Below, in pieces: positions 32,743 through 42,359 of a DNA stretch of 50,443 bases (the stretch's first letter is position 1; each line of letters begins with the position of its first letter). The DNA lies in contig SXON01000115.1 in the NCBI GenBank assembly GCA_005778355.1, positions 1-50,443 on the forward strand, read 5' to 3'. The position numbers were made by a program, and so were the translations under genes. Source of the stretch: Pseudomonadota bacterium (lineage in GTDB: Bacteria > Myxococcota_A > UBA796 > SXON01). The notes below the pieces were generated by a model. The model saw only the letters and a program-made list of their open reading frames with translations. It did not search any database and was not told the DNA's origin.

Positions 32743-35619
32743 TTGGCCGTGCGAACCACCGTCCCGCCTGGCCTCGCGGCCGCCCTTGCCGCAGTCGCCG
32801 CAGGAGCCGCTTGTGGCGTGGCAACCCGCGCGATTCGCGACGCCTGGGGGGCCGCACCACTCCCGCTCGCATGGGCGGTGCTGGTGCCTTGTCTGTTGAT
32901 TGCCTGGGCGCCACGAGGGCGGCGCGCGGCGGCGTGGGTAGCGGGGCTCGGTGGCGCGTGCATGGTGATGACCTGGCCCTGGTGGGCCCGCGTGCTGACG
33001 CGCGGCGGTCACGCCGAGGAGGTCGCGGTAGCCCTCCAGTGGCTGCTACCGCTGGGCGTCGCGGCGCTGCTCCTCCCGAGCGCCCACATGGCCCGGCGCG
33101 CCGCGCCCGTCCTCGCCGCGGTGGGCACGCTCGCGGCCGTCGCGGTGGCCGCGATGGAACTGCCGCTGGGGCTGGCGGCCGTAGCTGTCCTCAGCTTCGC
33201 CGGGAGCCGGGTTGATCCTCCTCTCGACGCGGAGGCGGGTCGGCGGACGAGGACGCCGCTCCCGGGGGCGCGGGCCCTCGTGGCCCTGGTCGCCGCTATC
33301 GTGATGGCCAGCGCCCTCGGCGGCGCGTGGTGCCTGCGCACGAGCTTCGCTCCCGCCGGTGCCGACCTCCTGCCCCTCGCCCTCGGCGTCGGTGTAGGAC
33401 TGGCGGTGCCCGCGGTGGCCTACCGGAGGTCGGGCGGGATGGCACTTTTCGCCTCGCTTGCCGTGCGCCTCGGACCGGCCACGCTCGCGACGGGATTCCT
33501 GCATCACGTCTTCGTGCGCGACCGCGGCGTCGAGTGGGCAGGCCCGGCGTTCGCGGCGGCGGGGCTCGCGCTCGGCCTCGGCGCAAGAGCCGTCAGCGCG
33601 CGGACCGCGACTGGCCTGATGGCGCTATTGCTCCTCGCATTCCCACATCTTCTCGAGCAGCTTCCTCCCGCCCTGGCCCACCGGGCCGCGAAGTCAGTTG
33701 TCGGACTGCCCGTGGGCGACGGGCGCCTCGTCGAGGCCGTAGAGAAAGGACGCGCGGGGGCCACGGCCAGACTTGGGCCCATGGGCGGCGGGATGGCTTG
33801 GCGGCTCGGCGATCGCGTGGTGGTGGAGCTCGATGGCATACTTTCCGGGGCCTCTGCCCGAGCGCGGTCGGTCGAAACGCTGGCAGGGGTGCTCGCCGGT
33901 TGCGGCACCCCAGGGCGCGCACGCCTCGTCGTCACCGGTGACGAGCTTGGTCTCGTAGCCTCGGCAGGCCGGGAGCAGGGATTCTCGGGCATCGACGTCG
34001 CTGCCGCCGGCCCCGTATTCGGCGATGTGGCCCAGCTCGATCCCGGGGCGCGCCGTACATGGCTGGCGGCCTCCACGCGCTTGCTCCGCGTCCCCGGACC
34101 CGCGCTGCTCCGACTCGGCGACCACGCGAACGCCGTGGTGATCGTGCAACGCGCCGGGCACGCGAGCGGCGCGGGGGAATTCGCCGACCGGGCAAGCTTC
34201 GCCGCCGCTCATCGACTTGCGCCGGGCGGCGTGACCGTGCTCCTCCTGCCGGCGCTGGGCCTGGAGCCATCAATCCTCAGGGAGGCCATGGCGAGCTTCG
34301 CCGAGGAGTTCGCGGTCGCGACGCTATGGCTCCCGCCTGAGGGCGGCGAGCAGGCGCTTCTGGTCGGTACCGACGCGGTGATCGAGTGGTCGTCGATGGT
34401 GCAGTGCGCGGCCACTAGCCTGCCTTTTCTTGCGGCTCGCGGGCTCGCCGCGCCCGAAGACCTGGCAGCCCTTGTGGTCGCGGACGGCGATTGGCTAAGG
34501 CTGCTCGGGCCGCGAACCCCGGTCGGCTGGTCGCGAAGCTCGATGCTCTCAGCGGGCGACGCCATCTCGCTGGGTCGGCTCGGGCTCGACCAGGCCCCGC
34601 CGCCCCGCCCCTGGAGTGATGACGCTCCGACCGACGAGATCCTTCGGCGGCGAGACGGTCGCCGCGCCGCGCTCGCGGTGCTCGAGGCCAGCGCGCAGGG
34701 AAACATCGCCGCCGCGCTGGAGCAGGCGCGCGCGCTCGCGAACGATCCGACCGCTCAAGCAGCTCTGGAGCCGCTCGTGGCCCCGATGCTCGAGCGTGCG
34801 CGGACAACCGCCGAGGCGGCGGCGCGCGAAGGCGTCGATTCCCCGCGCTGGGCGGAGGCCGACAACGCGATCCAGGCGGCGTTGCTCCTGCATCCTGGCT
34901 CGGCGGCGGCTCACTGCGCACGCGGCGAGGTCGCATTCGCACGGAAGCGGCTGGACGAGTCGCTCGCCGCCTACACCGATTGCGCGGCGCAGGCCCCCGA
35001 GCGCTTGGAGGCCTGGGAGGGCCTGGCCCGGTCCCGGCGTATCCAGGGCGACCTGGCCGGCGCCGAGACGGCGCTCCGACAGGCGGTCGCGCTGGCGCCC
35101 GAGCGGCTCCAACCAGCTTTGCACCTGGGGATTATCCTCACCGACGCAGGCCGGGCGGAGGAGGCCGAGCACTGGTTGCGGCGCGCCGCCACGTTGGCGG
35201 CGGAGGCCGAGCTCCCTGACCGGGCGCGGGCGCACCTCGCGCTCGCGCGCTTCCTCGTCGTCTCGGGGCGAGCGCAGGCGGCGCTTCCCGAGGCTCGCCG
35301 GGCCGATCTCGACGCCCCAAGCGCCGACACGGCTTACTGGCTGGGAGCTTCCCAGTACGCGCTCGGAGCGATGGCCGAGGCCGAGGCGTCGTTCCGCGTT
35401 GCCCTTGGTCGCGACGCGCGGCACGTCGGCGCGATCAACGACCTCGGCACCTGCCTGGCCGAGCGTGGCGCCTACGCCGAGGCCTCACAGTCCTTCCGTG
35501 AGGTGCTCATCATCGAGCCCGGCAACCGCACAGCCACGATGAACCTGGAGCGCCTGCGGCCATTTGTCGCGGGTGAAGGCGCGCCGCCCTCGATCGCGCC
35601 TGGAGCGCCCGGCCCCTAG
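32743..35619 (+). CDS. Polytopic membrane protein with spermidine-synthase-like middle and C-terminal TPRs
   Basis: A 958-residue protein. Residues 1 to about 310 are about eight to ten hydrophobic helices. Residues 340-560 recall the spermidine synthase-like fold (RVVVELDGILSGASARARS, ARLVVTGDELGLVASAGREQ, VTVLLLPALGLEPS), as in fused MFS/spermidine-synthase proteins, but without a clear catalytic Asp pair. From about 640 to 930 there are TPRs (AAHCARGEVAFARKRLDESL, PALHLGIILTDAGRAEEAEH, GAINDLGTCLAERGAYAEA). The GTG start at 32743 has a weak ribosome site. Its TAG stop lies in the CTAG target site of the IS element. Function unknown. Confidence 0.72.
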   Translation: MAVRTTVPPGLAAALAAVAAGAACGVATRAIRDAWGAAPLPLAWAVLVPCLLIAWAPRGRRAAAWVAGLGGACMVMTWPWWARVLTRGGHAEEVAVALQWLLPLGVAALLLPSAHMARRAAPVLAAVGTLAAVAVAAMELPLGLAAVAVLSFAGSRVDPPLDAEAGRRTRTPLPGARALVALVAAIVMASALGGAWCLRTSFAPAGADLLPLALGVGVGLAVPAVAYRRSGGMALFASLAVRLGPATLATGFLHHVFVRDRGVEWAGPAFAAAGLALGLGARAVSARTATGLMALLLLAFPHLLEQLPPALAHRAAKSVVGLPVGDGRLVEAVEKGRAGATARLGPMGGGMAWRLGDRVVVELDGILSGASARARSVETLAGVLAGCGTPGRARLVVTGDELGLVASAGREQGFSGIDVAAAGPVFGDVAQLDPGARRTWLAASTRLLRVPGPALLRLGDHANAVVIVQRAGHASGAGEFADRASFAAAHRLAPGGVTVLLLPALGLEPSILREAMASFAEEFAVATLWLPPEGGEQALLVGTDAVIEWSSMVQCAATSLPFLAARGLAAPEDLAALVVADGDWLRLLGPRTPVGWSRSSMLSAGDAISLGRLGLDQAPPPRPWSDDAPTDEILRRRDGRRAALAVLEASAQGNIAAALEQARALANDPTAQAALEPLVAPMLERARTTAEAAAREGVDSPRWAEADNAIQAALLLHPGSAAAHCARGEVAFARKRLDESLAAYTDCAAQAPERLEAWEGLARSRRIQGDLAGAETALRQAVALAPERLQPALHLGIILTDAGRAEEAEHWLRRAATLAAEAELPDRARAHLALARFLVVSGRAQAALPEARRADLDAPSADTAYWLGASQYALGAMAEAEASFRVALGRDARHVGAINDLGTCLAERGAYAEASQSFREVLIIEPGNRTATMNLERLRPFVAGEGAPPSIAPGAPGP

Positions 35620-35634
35620 CAGACCTCGGGAGAG
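35620..35634. repeat. Left terminal inverted repeat of the IS element
   Basis: CAGACCTCGGGAGAG, preceded by CTAG (35616-35619), which also holds the stop codon of the upstream 958-residue gene. Confidence 0.88.
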
Positions 35635-35823
35635 AGGGGTCCTGCGGCGTCGCTCGAGGAGGGCAGGCCGACGCCTTCGGTCCGCGGCCGGGACGCCTCG
35701 CCGCGAGCGCGGGTCTGTGGGGCCCGCACCGGGGCCCCGGGGAGCCCGCGCCCCGGCGTCCCAGGGCGCACTTCCCCGTCGCCGCGGTGCCGCGACCTTC
35801 GCCCAGTGTCCCGTGGTGCCGCC

Positions 35824-37553
35824 CTACGCTGCCTTGGTGGTGGCCTCCGGCTTCGCCGCCAGCTGGCGTGCAGGCAGGCGCAGATCGTGGACGCCGACGG
35901 CGCAGTGCGCCTGCAGGCTGGCGTTGTCCAGGCCCCACGCCCCAGCCCGGCGAGCTCCCCGGCGGGTCATCTCGCGCACGAGGCGCTCCCCCTCGGTGCG
36001 TCGCCGGTAGCGCTTCCGCGTCTCCGGCTTCGCCCACTCGGCGCGGATCTCTCGCAGCCCCCGTTCGAGGGGGTGGCGCTTGAGGTGGCGGCGGCGATCG
36101 CGATGAACCGGCACGTGTCGACGCACGCGCATTCACTCGACGACTCCTTGGACCACGTGAACATCGGCGTCTCCTCGTCGCCCTCCTTGGCGAGCTTCCA
36201 CTCGCTCGTTGCCACCCCCCCAGGACACGTCGCGTGCATCGCGTCGAAGTCGATGGCGAAGTCCTCCTTGCCGAGCCCTTCCCCCTTCCGGGAGTTCGCG
36301 GCGGGCGGCGCAATCACCCTCACGCCGAGTTGATCCTGTGTGGTCGTCCGGATGCCGACGCCGCCGTAGTCGGTGTCGGCGAGGAGCTCGTGAAGATCCT
36401 CGCGGAGCTCGCGGGCGCGGGCGACGAGCGGATGAAGCTGTGTGCTGTCGTGCGCGCCTCCGGGCGTCACCGAGAGCGAGCGCACGAGCCCGCTCATGGC
36501 GTCCCCGGGCGCGTGCATCTTGAAGCCTGAACACACCTTGCTCTTGCTCTTCCGGAGGTGCTGCGCTTCCGGGTCCGTGTAGCTGATGAGCCGGGCGCTC
36601 GTCGTCCGCTCGACGACCTGCATCGCGCCCTTGGCGTCGGCTTCGAGGTCCTCGCTGACGACGCGGACGAGGTTGCGTGCGAGCCGGGCCAGCGGCACCC
36701 GCTTGTTCTCCCGAACCGACTCCAGTCCGGCGAGCACGAACTCGGCGACGCGCGTGACCGTCTGCGCCAGCTTCGCGAGGATGCCGCTTCGCGCATCGTC
36801 GTCCGCCCAGTCCGTCCCTTCGAAGTACCCCTTTGTGCTTCGCGCGAGCAGGAGGGGCTCCCTCCACTCCAGCGCCACGATGGCGAGGTCGGTCTTCCGT
36901 GCGCGGGCCCACCGCTTCCCGAGGCTGCGGAGGCCATCGCCCATGAGCCGGACCGTGTCGAGCACGGCGCCGAAACACCACATCGGCGTGGAGTCGATCA
37001 TCCAGACGGGGTCCGCGCCGACCACCTGGCGCTCCAGGCAGAGTCGCGTCCAGTGCTCGCGCGCGAGTTCGAAGCGGGGCCGCCTCAGGGTCGGGTGGGG
37101 AGCCCGCGGAAAGGCCTCGAACTCCCGCGGGGTCTCCTCGTCGGGAGGGCCGCTCGTCCACGGAAGCCGAAGAGCGGCACGCCAGGCCGCCTCCGTGTTG
37201 GCGCGCCGCACGGCGCCCACCTGGCTGAGCCCGGCCTCCGAGCGGCGCAGCAGCAACAGCGCGAACAGGAGCGGCGCTGGCCACGCGGCGCGTCCGCCCA
37301 GCGTCGCGGCCCGCCACCCCTCCACGAGCCAGGCCGGGAAAAGTAGACTCGAATGCTCTCGAAGGAGCCAGGCAAGGCTGCCCCGCTCGACCAGTCTGTC
37401 GTCCACGAGGACGCGATCTTCGAGGGCCAGCGCGGAGAAACGCTTGAGCGGCCCGGGTGCTCCGGTGACGGCGCCTTGCAGGTCATCGGGAGGCGGGTGA
37501 TACCTGCAAGGCCCCGGTCGGTTGAGGGTGATGGGTAGGTCGCAACTCCCCAA
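35824..37553 (-). CDS. IS1182-family DDE transposase with a frameshift near the C-terminus
   Basis: The main frame (37553 to about 36100) has the family blocks: an N-terminal domain with FALLLLRRSEAGLSQVGA, the first catalytic Asp in WMIDSTPMWCFGAVLDTVRL, SYTDPEAQHLRKSKSKVCSG, LLADTDYGGVGI (second Asp), GLGKEDFAIDFDAMHATCPGG and ECACVDTC. After this Cys pair the family tail (HLKRHPLERGLREIRAEW, then KRYRRRTEGERLVREMTRRG) continues only in the -1 frame, to a stop at 35824. The switch falls near a GCC repeat (about 36085-36110). If the shift is not programmed, the main frame ends at 35967 with a false tail and the enzyme is probably dead. The start codon is uncertain; TTG 37553 or GTG 37406. 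Confidence 0.82.
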
Positions 37554-37631
37554 TTCCCCGTTCCGGCCGGGGTGTCAACCCACAAAAAAGTGGCGTTCGC
37601 GGATAGAGATCGGCGAACGTCTGCTTTCGAG

Positions 37632-37646
37632 CTTTCCCGAGGCCTG
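37632..37646. repeat. Right terminal inverted repeat of the IS element
   Basis: Reverse complement reads CAGGCCTCGGGAAAG; followed by the second CTAG copy at 37647-37650, four bases before the stop of the PilY1-like gene. Confidence 0.88.
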
Positions 37647-37653
37647 CTAGCGT

Positions 37654-40600
37654 CTAGTACTGCTCCATCCAGGCCACGGTGGCGGTGCCGTGGAAGGGGT
37701 CGTCGACTGCGGTCACCACCTGGATGTCGATATCGGTCGCGCCGCTGTAGTAGAGCTTCCCATTGAGCCCGATCGACGGCGACGAGACATACCCAGTCTG
37801 CTCCACGTAGGCGGTGTCGGCGCTGCTGGCGGTTCCGTCGCCATCGGTGTCCATACCGGGCGAACAGTCGAGGAAGTCCAGCGCGTACAGGCGACCCACG
37901 CCGATCTCGCAGCTGTCGGTGCTCGGGGTGTAGGTCGGGAAGTACACGGCGCCGGAGTAGACGAGGGGGTCGTCGGTCAGGCGCTCTCCGCCTTCCAGCT
38001 GGTAGAATCCGCCCTTCTCGGAGCCGCAGGTCATGGCCTGCGCGGGCGTGGCGCAGGTCGTCGGGTCGGCGTCCTTCATCATGAAGAAGGCGCCTGGATC
38101 GCTCGTGGACGCGGAGAGGAAGGGCGAGCCAGTGCCCCAGTAGACGCCGAGTTCGCCAGACTTCAACCACGACGTGGTGATGGCGTAGAAGACCTCGGGA
38201 CGACTGCCGTAGGGGATGGCCGAACCTGTGCTGCCGTCGTTCTCGTTCACCGCGCCATCGTAGGGATCGTAGAACTCGCACCACTCGAGATTCGACGGGT
38301 CGGCGCTGTTCAGCAAGGCCTTGTAGATCCAGGTCGCGCCCTGCGTCGTCGTGCTGCCCGGGCCGGAGTCCGGGTCGTAGGTCACGGTGAGCGGGAAGTA
38401 GGCCACGTCAGCGTCACCGTCGGAGTCGTGGTCGACCACGGCGGGGGGCGCGGAGATGTAGGTGTACTCGAGCTTCCCGTCGCCATCGACGTCAAGCGAA
38501 CTCAAGTAGGTGCTGTCGGGGTGCTCACTGGCCTCGATGTTGTCGCCCGACACCGAGTAGCCCCCGCCGTCGGCGCCGCCGCTGAAGACGTCCTCGCCGA
38601 TGTCCCACATGTAGAGGCTGCCCTCCACGGAGTCGAAGTAGTCCGTCGTGAGCGAACTGTAGTCGGCGGGTCGACCCGAGCCCCACATCGCCACCCAGCG
38701 GTCGCGCGGTGACGAGCCGCTCGCGTCGTAGACGTTGACGAGGGCCGGTCGGCTGGTGGTGTACCCCATGGCCGAGGAGTCGGCGGTGTTCGTCTGCTCC
38801 CAGAGGAAGGTCGGCGAGTCGGTGTACGTGATGTCGAGCGCGAGGGTGCGCGTGCCGCCGAGGCCCTGCTGCACCACGACCACGCGACGCCACTCGCAGT
38901 CATCGAGGTCGGCTCCGCACTCCTTCACACCGTCGCCATCGAGGTCGATCCACACATCCTGCACGACGGGGGTGCCGTCAAAGAGGAACGTGCGCCCATA
39001 CCACATCATGTCGATCAGGCCGCCGGCCCACTCCGCGCCTCGATCCCGGAGAATCAGGCTATTCGGAATCCAGGCCCAGAGCTCCTCGCCCGCTTCGTCG
39101 GAGGTGGGCGTCGTGTCGTCATCCTCGAGGGCGAAGGCGTGGAGCATGCCGTCGTTCGCGCTCACGAGGACGATGTCGGGCATCACCTCGTTCTCCACCA
39201 GGCCGAGGAAGTTCCGGTAGGTGTCGGAGTTCGAGAAGACGTCGTTGCGCTTGGTGACGATGGCGGGTGAGGAGTACGGCGAATCACCAAGCTTCCACCG
39301 ACCATGTTCGAGGTCGATGTACTTGAACTCGGTCGTGTAGACGCCGCGCGTGAAGTCAACCAGAGCCTGGAGGTCGTCGCTGAGCACCAGCCCGTCGTCA
39401 GTCAGGTCGTAGGCGTCGTTCGTCAAGGCCCCAAGAATGTCGGTGGAGTCGTCCATGACGTTGCTCAGCGTGCCCGAGAGCACCACGGAATCGACGAACT
39501 CCTTGTCGAAGCTCATCCGCCTCTCGGAGGCATCGGTCAGCATGTAGGTCTCGAGCGACGTGTCGTAGAAGAAGATGTCTCGGTGGCTGAAACCGTCGAG
39601 GTCGTCGTCGTTCGACTCCTCCGCCTCGGCGACGCGGCTGTATAGCTTCCAGCCGGCGTCCCACTGCGCGCCGTAGTAGTCGTCGTAGGGTGAGCCTGCG
39701 TAGTAGATGAGCTCGCCGTAGGTGCTCGACTCCGGGTCGTCGTCGATCTCGTAGGCGAGCACGTGGCCCTGCGCCAGCGGATGGTCGCCGGTCAACTCAT
39801 AGTAGGTGTAGATGAGGTAGCTGCCGTTGTTGGCCATCACCGGCGAAGATCGGCTGTAAATGCCAGACAATAGGTCGGCGAGCACGTCGAGTACGCCCGC
39901 CATCGCCTCTTCCTTCGTCGCGGCGTTGGTGTACATGCCGTCGCCGCCTGTCGCGTCTGCGGCGCTCTGGAACATCAGGTCCGCAGTGGCTTCACCGTAG
40001 GTGTCGGTGGTGTCCAAGCCGAGGCCGATGGTCGACACCGTCATGCGCTGGGTGTCGGTGAGCGAGCTGTGGTCGTGGTTGTAGACGTGGGTGACCAGGT
40101 TGTCGTAGTGGCACTCCACGTCGGAGCCGAGCGTGCCACCGCTGGTGTCGCCCGTGGCGTCACAAATCACGTCGGATGGGGGTGCGGCAGCGAAAGACGC
40201 CATCGTGCCCTGGTCGTCGTAGACCGCGCGCCCCGACGAGAGCACGATCATGTGCGCGGACGAGCAGTAGTATTGGAAGGGCGACTCTCCCCAGTCGCCG
40301 TCGTAGCCGTCGCCGTCGCCGTCAGTCCAGTCCTCCGCCGTGCTCTGCTCGAGGTAGTTGCTGCCGACGAGCTCCACCACCTCGGAGAGGTTGCGCGTGT
40401 CGGTTGACCAGGCGGTGAGCGCGTCGAGCGCGGTCGCCATGTCGGCGTAGGACGTGCCCACCGGCACGATCTCGTAGTACGAGAAATCCGAGTCGTTCTC
40501 CGCCGTGCCCACCACGCCGTAGCGCACGTCGGTGAAGTGTCGCGACACCTGCTTCACCACGTCGATGGTGTCGGCGAGGCAGGTGTTGCTGGTGTCGGTG

Positions 40601-40764
40601 AAGCAGTTGCTGCTCATGTTCGCCGACAGGTCGATCACGAAGATCACCGAAGGCGGCACCATCTGGTTGGTGCTGAGCTGTTCGCTCACGCTGTCCGAGG
40701 TCGTGGCCGCCGCAGGGGAGGCCAGGAGCGCGAGCAGGGAGAATGGGATGAGGCGAGCGGTCAT
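37654..40764 (-). CDS. pilY1: PilY1-like type IV pilus tip adhesin
   Basis: A 1036-residue exported protein: signal peptide (LIPFSLLALLASPAAA), a von Willebrand A-like domain (about 38-300) whose MIDAS is DLSANM instead of DxSGS, and a C-terminal beta-propeller (about 480-1036) with VSANDGMLHAFAL and SGRPADYSS typical of PilY1. Several Asp-rich calcium-loop-like motifs are present: DGDGDGYDGD, DLDGDGVKE, DVDGDGKLE, DHDSDGDAD, DTDGDGTAS. It is very acidic. It is last in the minor pilin cluster, as in most PilY1 loci. It would act at the pilus tip in adhesion, calcium-controlled retraction or assembly. Confidence 0.9.
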   Translation of the reverse strand: MTARLIPFSLLALLASPAAATTSDSVSEQLSTNQMVPPSVIFVIDLSANMSSNCFTDTSNTCLADTIDVVKQVSRHFTDVRYGVVGTAENDSDFSYYEIVPVGTSYADMATALDALTAWSTDTRNLSEVVELVGSNYLEQSTAEDWTDGDGDGYDGDWGESPFQYYCSSAHMIVLSSGRAVYDDQGTMASFAAAPPSDVICDATGDTSGGTLGSDVECHYDNLVTHVYNHDHSSLTDTQRMTVSTIGLGLDTTDTYGEATADLMFQSAADATGGDGMYTNAATKEEAMAGVLDVLADLLSGIYSRSSPVMANNGSYLIYTYYELTGDHPLAQGHVLAYEIDDDPESSTYGELIYYAGSPYDDYYGAQWDAGWKLYSRVAEAEESNDDDLDGFSHRDIFFYDTSLETYMLTDASERRMSFDKEFVDSVVLSGTLSNVMDDSTDILGALTNDAYDLTDDGLVLSDDLQALVDFTRGVYTTEFKYIDLEHGRWKLGDSPYSSPAIVTKRNDVFSNSDTYRNFLGLVENEVMPDIVLVSANDGMLHAFALEDDDTTPTSDEAGEELWAWIPNSLILRDRGAEWAGGLIDMMWYGRTFLFDGTPVVQDVWIDLDGDGVKECGADLDDCEWRRVVVVQQGLGGTRTLALDITYTDSPTFLWEQTNTADSSAMGYTTSRPALVNVYDASGSSPRDRWVAMWGSGRPADYSSLTTDYFDSVEGSLYMWDIGEDVFSGGADGGGYSVSGDNIEASEHPDSTYLSSLDVDGDGKLEYTYISAPPAVVDHDSDGDADVAYFPLTVTYDPDSGPGSTTTQGATWIYKALLNSADPSNLEWCEFYDPYDGAVNENDGSTGSAIPYGSRPEVFYAITTSWLKSGELGVYWGTGSPFLSASTSDPGAFFMMKDADPTTCATPAQAMTCGSEKGGFYQLEGGERLTDDPLVYSGAVYFPTYTPSTDSCEIGVGRLYALDFLDCSPGMDTDGDGTASSADTAYVEQTGYVSSPSIGLNGKLYYSGATDIDIQVVTAVDDPFHGTATVAWMEQY

Positions 40765-40767
40765 GGA

Positions 40768-41301
40768 TTACCTCTCGATGCAGGAACTACGCATCACTTT
40801 GCGCACGACGGCTGTCGCGCGCGCCTCGGACGCGTTGAGTTGGCTATCGGAACCGGAGTTGTCTTCGAACCACGCGTGGGATTTCATCTCCCAGTAGTCA
40901 CTGCGGAAGAAGACGTTGCCTTCCTCGGTGCTGTAGCCCGGAGGCGGAGAAGCGCACTTGGTGAACGAGGCGCCGACATCGTAGGTGCCGAGCGGCAGGT
41001 CGAGCGACTCGCCCTCGAACCAGCTCTCGGACTCGCCCTCTTCCACCCACGTGATCGGCGCGCCGGTGTCCCAACCCTCGTTCTCGGGCACGTCGAAGAA
41101 CAGGTTGTACCGAGCGTGATGGGTGCCCGCGTCGGCGGCGTCGGTGACCGCCACGTGACGTCGAGTGTAGGCCGCCACGCGCTGATCGACCCCGGCGATC
41201 GACAGCGAGGTGGCGCCGATGATGGTGACCAGGGCGATCAAGATGAGGGCGACCAACATCGCGTAGCCGCGACGGCGGGGGAGAGAGCGCATCTTCACCA
41301 T
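40768..41301 (-). CDS. pilX: PilX-like pilus assembly protein
   Basis: A 177-residue protein with a positive N-terminus (KMRSLPRRRGYAMLVALILIALV) that ends in a membrane helix like minor pilin PilX. It lacks the usual G-F-T-L-x-E cleavage site but has RGYAMLVALIL, as in PilX (GxALVxxLxxL). The acidic mature part has two Cys (TKCASPPPG, RSSCIER). It sits between pilW and pilY1, the standard PilX position. It overlaps the pilW stop by seven bases. Confidence 0.8.
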   Translation of the reverse strand: MVKMRSLPRRRGYAMLVALILIALVTIIGATSLSIAGVDQRVAAYTRRHVAVTDAADAGTHHARYNLFFDVPENEGWDTGAPITWVEEGESESWFEGESLDLPLGTYDVGASFTKCASPPPGYSTEEGNVFFRSDYWEMKSHAWFEDNSGSDSQLNASEARATAVVRKVMRSSCIER

Positions 41302-42359
41302 TGCAGGGCCCTCATGTTGCGGACAGACACCTCGGAGCTGAGGACCTGCCGGTAGTAGTGATCGGCGTCGCCGCTGCCGCTGTTGTTGGCGAGCGACAAT
41401 TGCGCCCCCGTGTAGAGGTGGCGAGGGTCTTCGCGCGAAGACCGCGAAACCACCGACATGCGCATCATGTACACGTCATCAGGGTCGTTGCCATCGTCGC
41501 CATCGCTGTAGGTGTCGACGCTGTCGTTCCAGGAGCCCGAACCGCAGGGCTCGTCGTTCGCGAAGCAGTATTCGACTTGCAGGTCCTCGATGTGATCGAC
41601 CACCGGCACGTCGTCGTCGTCAGGCGACTCGTAGTCTAGATCCATCATCAGCACGGGGTGCTCGGTGGAACCCGCGCCGACGCCGTCGCTGTCGTTCGCG
41701 TCGATGTAGAAGGTGACGATCTCGGCCCGCGAGCACTCCATCGAGATCGGCATGTTCTCGCCAGACTCGCACACCCCCGCGAAATCGGCCGTGAGTCCCG
41801 ATGCGGCGTCGACAGTCACCTCGCCGGTCGTGTCGTCCGTAGCCGTGATTTGCCACATGTACGCAGCGCGGTCGGACCTCGCCGTGCCGTCGTAACATAG
41901 CAAGTACTCGCCAACCTCAAGCTCCGACACCTTGTCTTTGTACGACGGGGTGGTCGGGTCGAAATGCACGCTCGTGCCGGTGCAGTCGGTGAGGTAGTCC
42001 GCGTCGCTGTACATCACCAGCTCGGGGTCCATCGACACGAGCGTGACCGCGTCGGAGCCGAAGGGGCCGTCGCCGTCGTAACTGATAATCACAGGCAGGC
42101 TGGAGTCGGTGTTGCCGGAGAGCCCGAGAGCGCCGAGCACCTGGCCGTTGGTCCCCATGCCGGTGTTGCGCGCGCTCCGGGTGAGCACGTCCATCGCGAG
42201 GCGGATGTTCTGGTGCATCTCCATCTGCAGGTCCTGATAGAGGAACTGCTTGAGTTGCACCGTGAACAAGTTGTAGAGCGCCGCGACCACGAAGGTGCCG
42301 ATGGCGATCGCGATCAGAAGCTCGATGAGCGTGAATGCTTGCCGATGGCGAATGATCAT
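41295..42359 (-). CDS. pilW: PilW-like minor prepilin
   Basis: A 354-residue prepilin with the class III signal RHRQAFTLIELLIAIAIGTFVVAAL (F-T-L-I-E with Glu at +5 if cut after Ala; Ala replaces the usual Gly). The acidic mature region has paired Cys (YLTDCTGTS, YLLCYDG, FAGVCESG, SMECSRAE, EYCFANDEPCG). ATG 42359, or GTG 42362, overlaps the pilV stop. Part of the minor pilin set that primes pilus assembly with PilY1. Confidence 0.88.
   Translation of the reverse strand: MIIRHRQAFTLIELLIAIAIGTFVVAALYNLFTVQLKQFLYQDLQMEMHQNIRLAMDVLTRSARNTGMGTNGQVLGALGLSGNTDSSLPVIISYDGDGPFGSDAVTLVSMDPELVMYSDADYLTDCTGTSVHFDPTTPSYKDKVSELEVGEYLLCYDGTARSDRAAYMWQITATDDTTGEVTVDAASGLTADFAGVCESGENMPISMECSRAEIVTFYIDANDSDGVGAGSTEHPVLMMDLDYESPDDDDVPVVDHIEDLQVEYCFANDEPCGSGSWNDSVDTYSDGDDGNDPDDVYMMRMSVVSRSSREDPRHLYTGAQLSLANNSGSGDADHYYRQVLSSEVSVRNMRALQW

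Larger units (their letters stand above)
35620..37646 (-). mobile_element. IS1182-like insertion sequence with 15-bp terminal repeats and CTAG duplication
   Basis: Terminal inverted repeats 35620-35634 and 37632-37646 match at 13 of 15 positions (CAGACCTCGGGAGAG against CAGGCCTCGGGAAAG). CTAG flanks both ends (35616-35619 and 37647-37650), the expected target duplication. The unit is 2027 bases and holds one transposase on the minus strand. About 190 bases at the left end (35635-35823) hold no gene I could support. It separates two convergent host genes without breaking either. Confidence 0.88.

Noticed and set aside
35635..35823. A small gene at the left end of the IS element
   Set aside because: GC-rich sequence with no start and ribosome site supporting a protein and no clear family resemblance; kept as non-coding part of the element.
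35510..36313. Minus-strand open frame at the left end of the IS element
   Set aside because: It spans the IS border and the end of the 958-residue gene and shows no family motif; the transposase tail fits the 35824 frame better.
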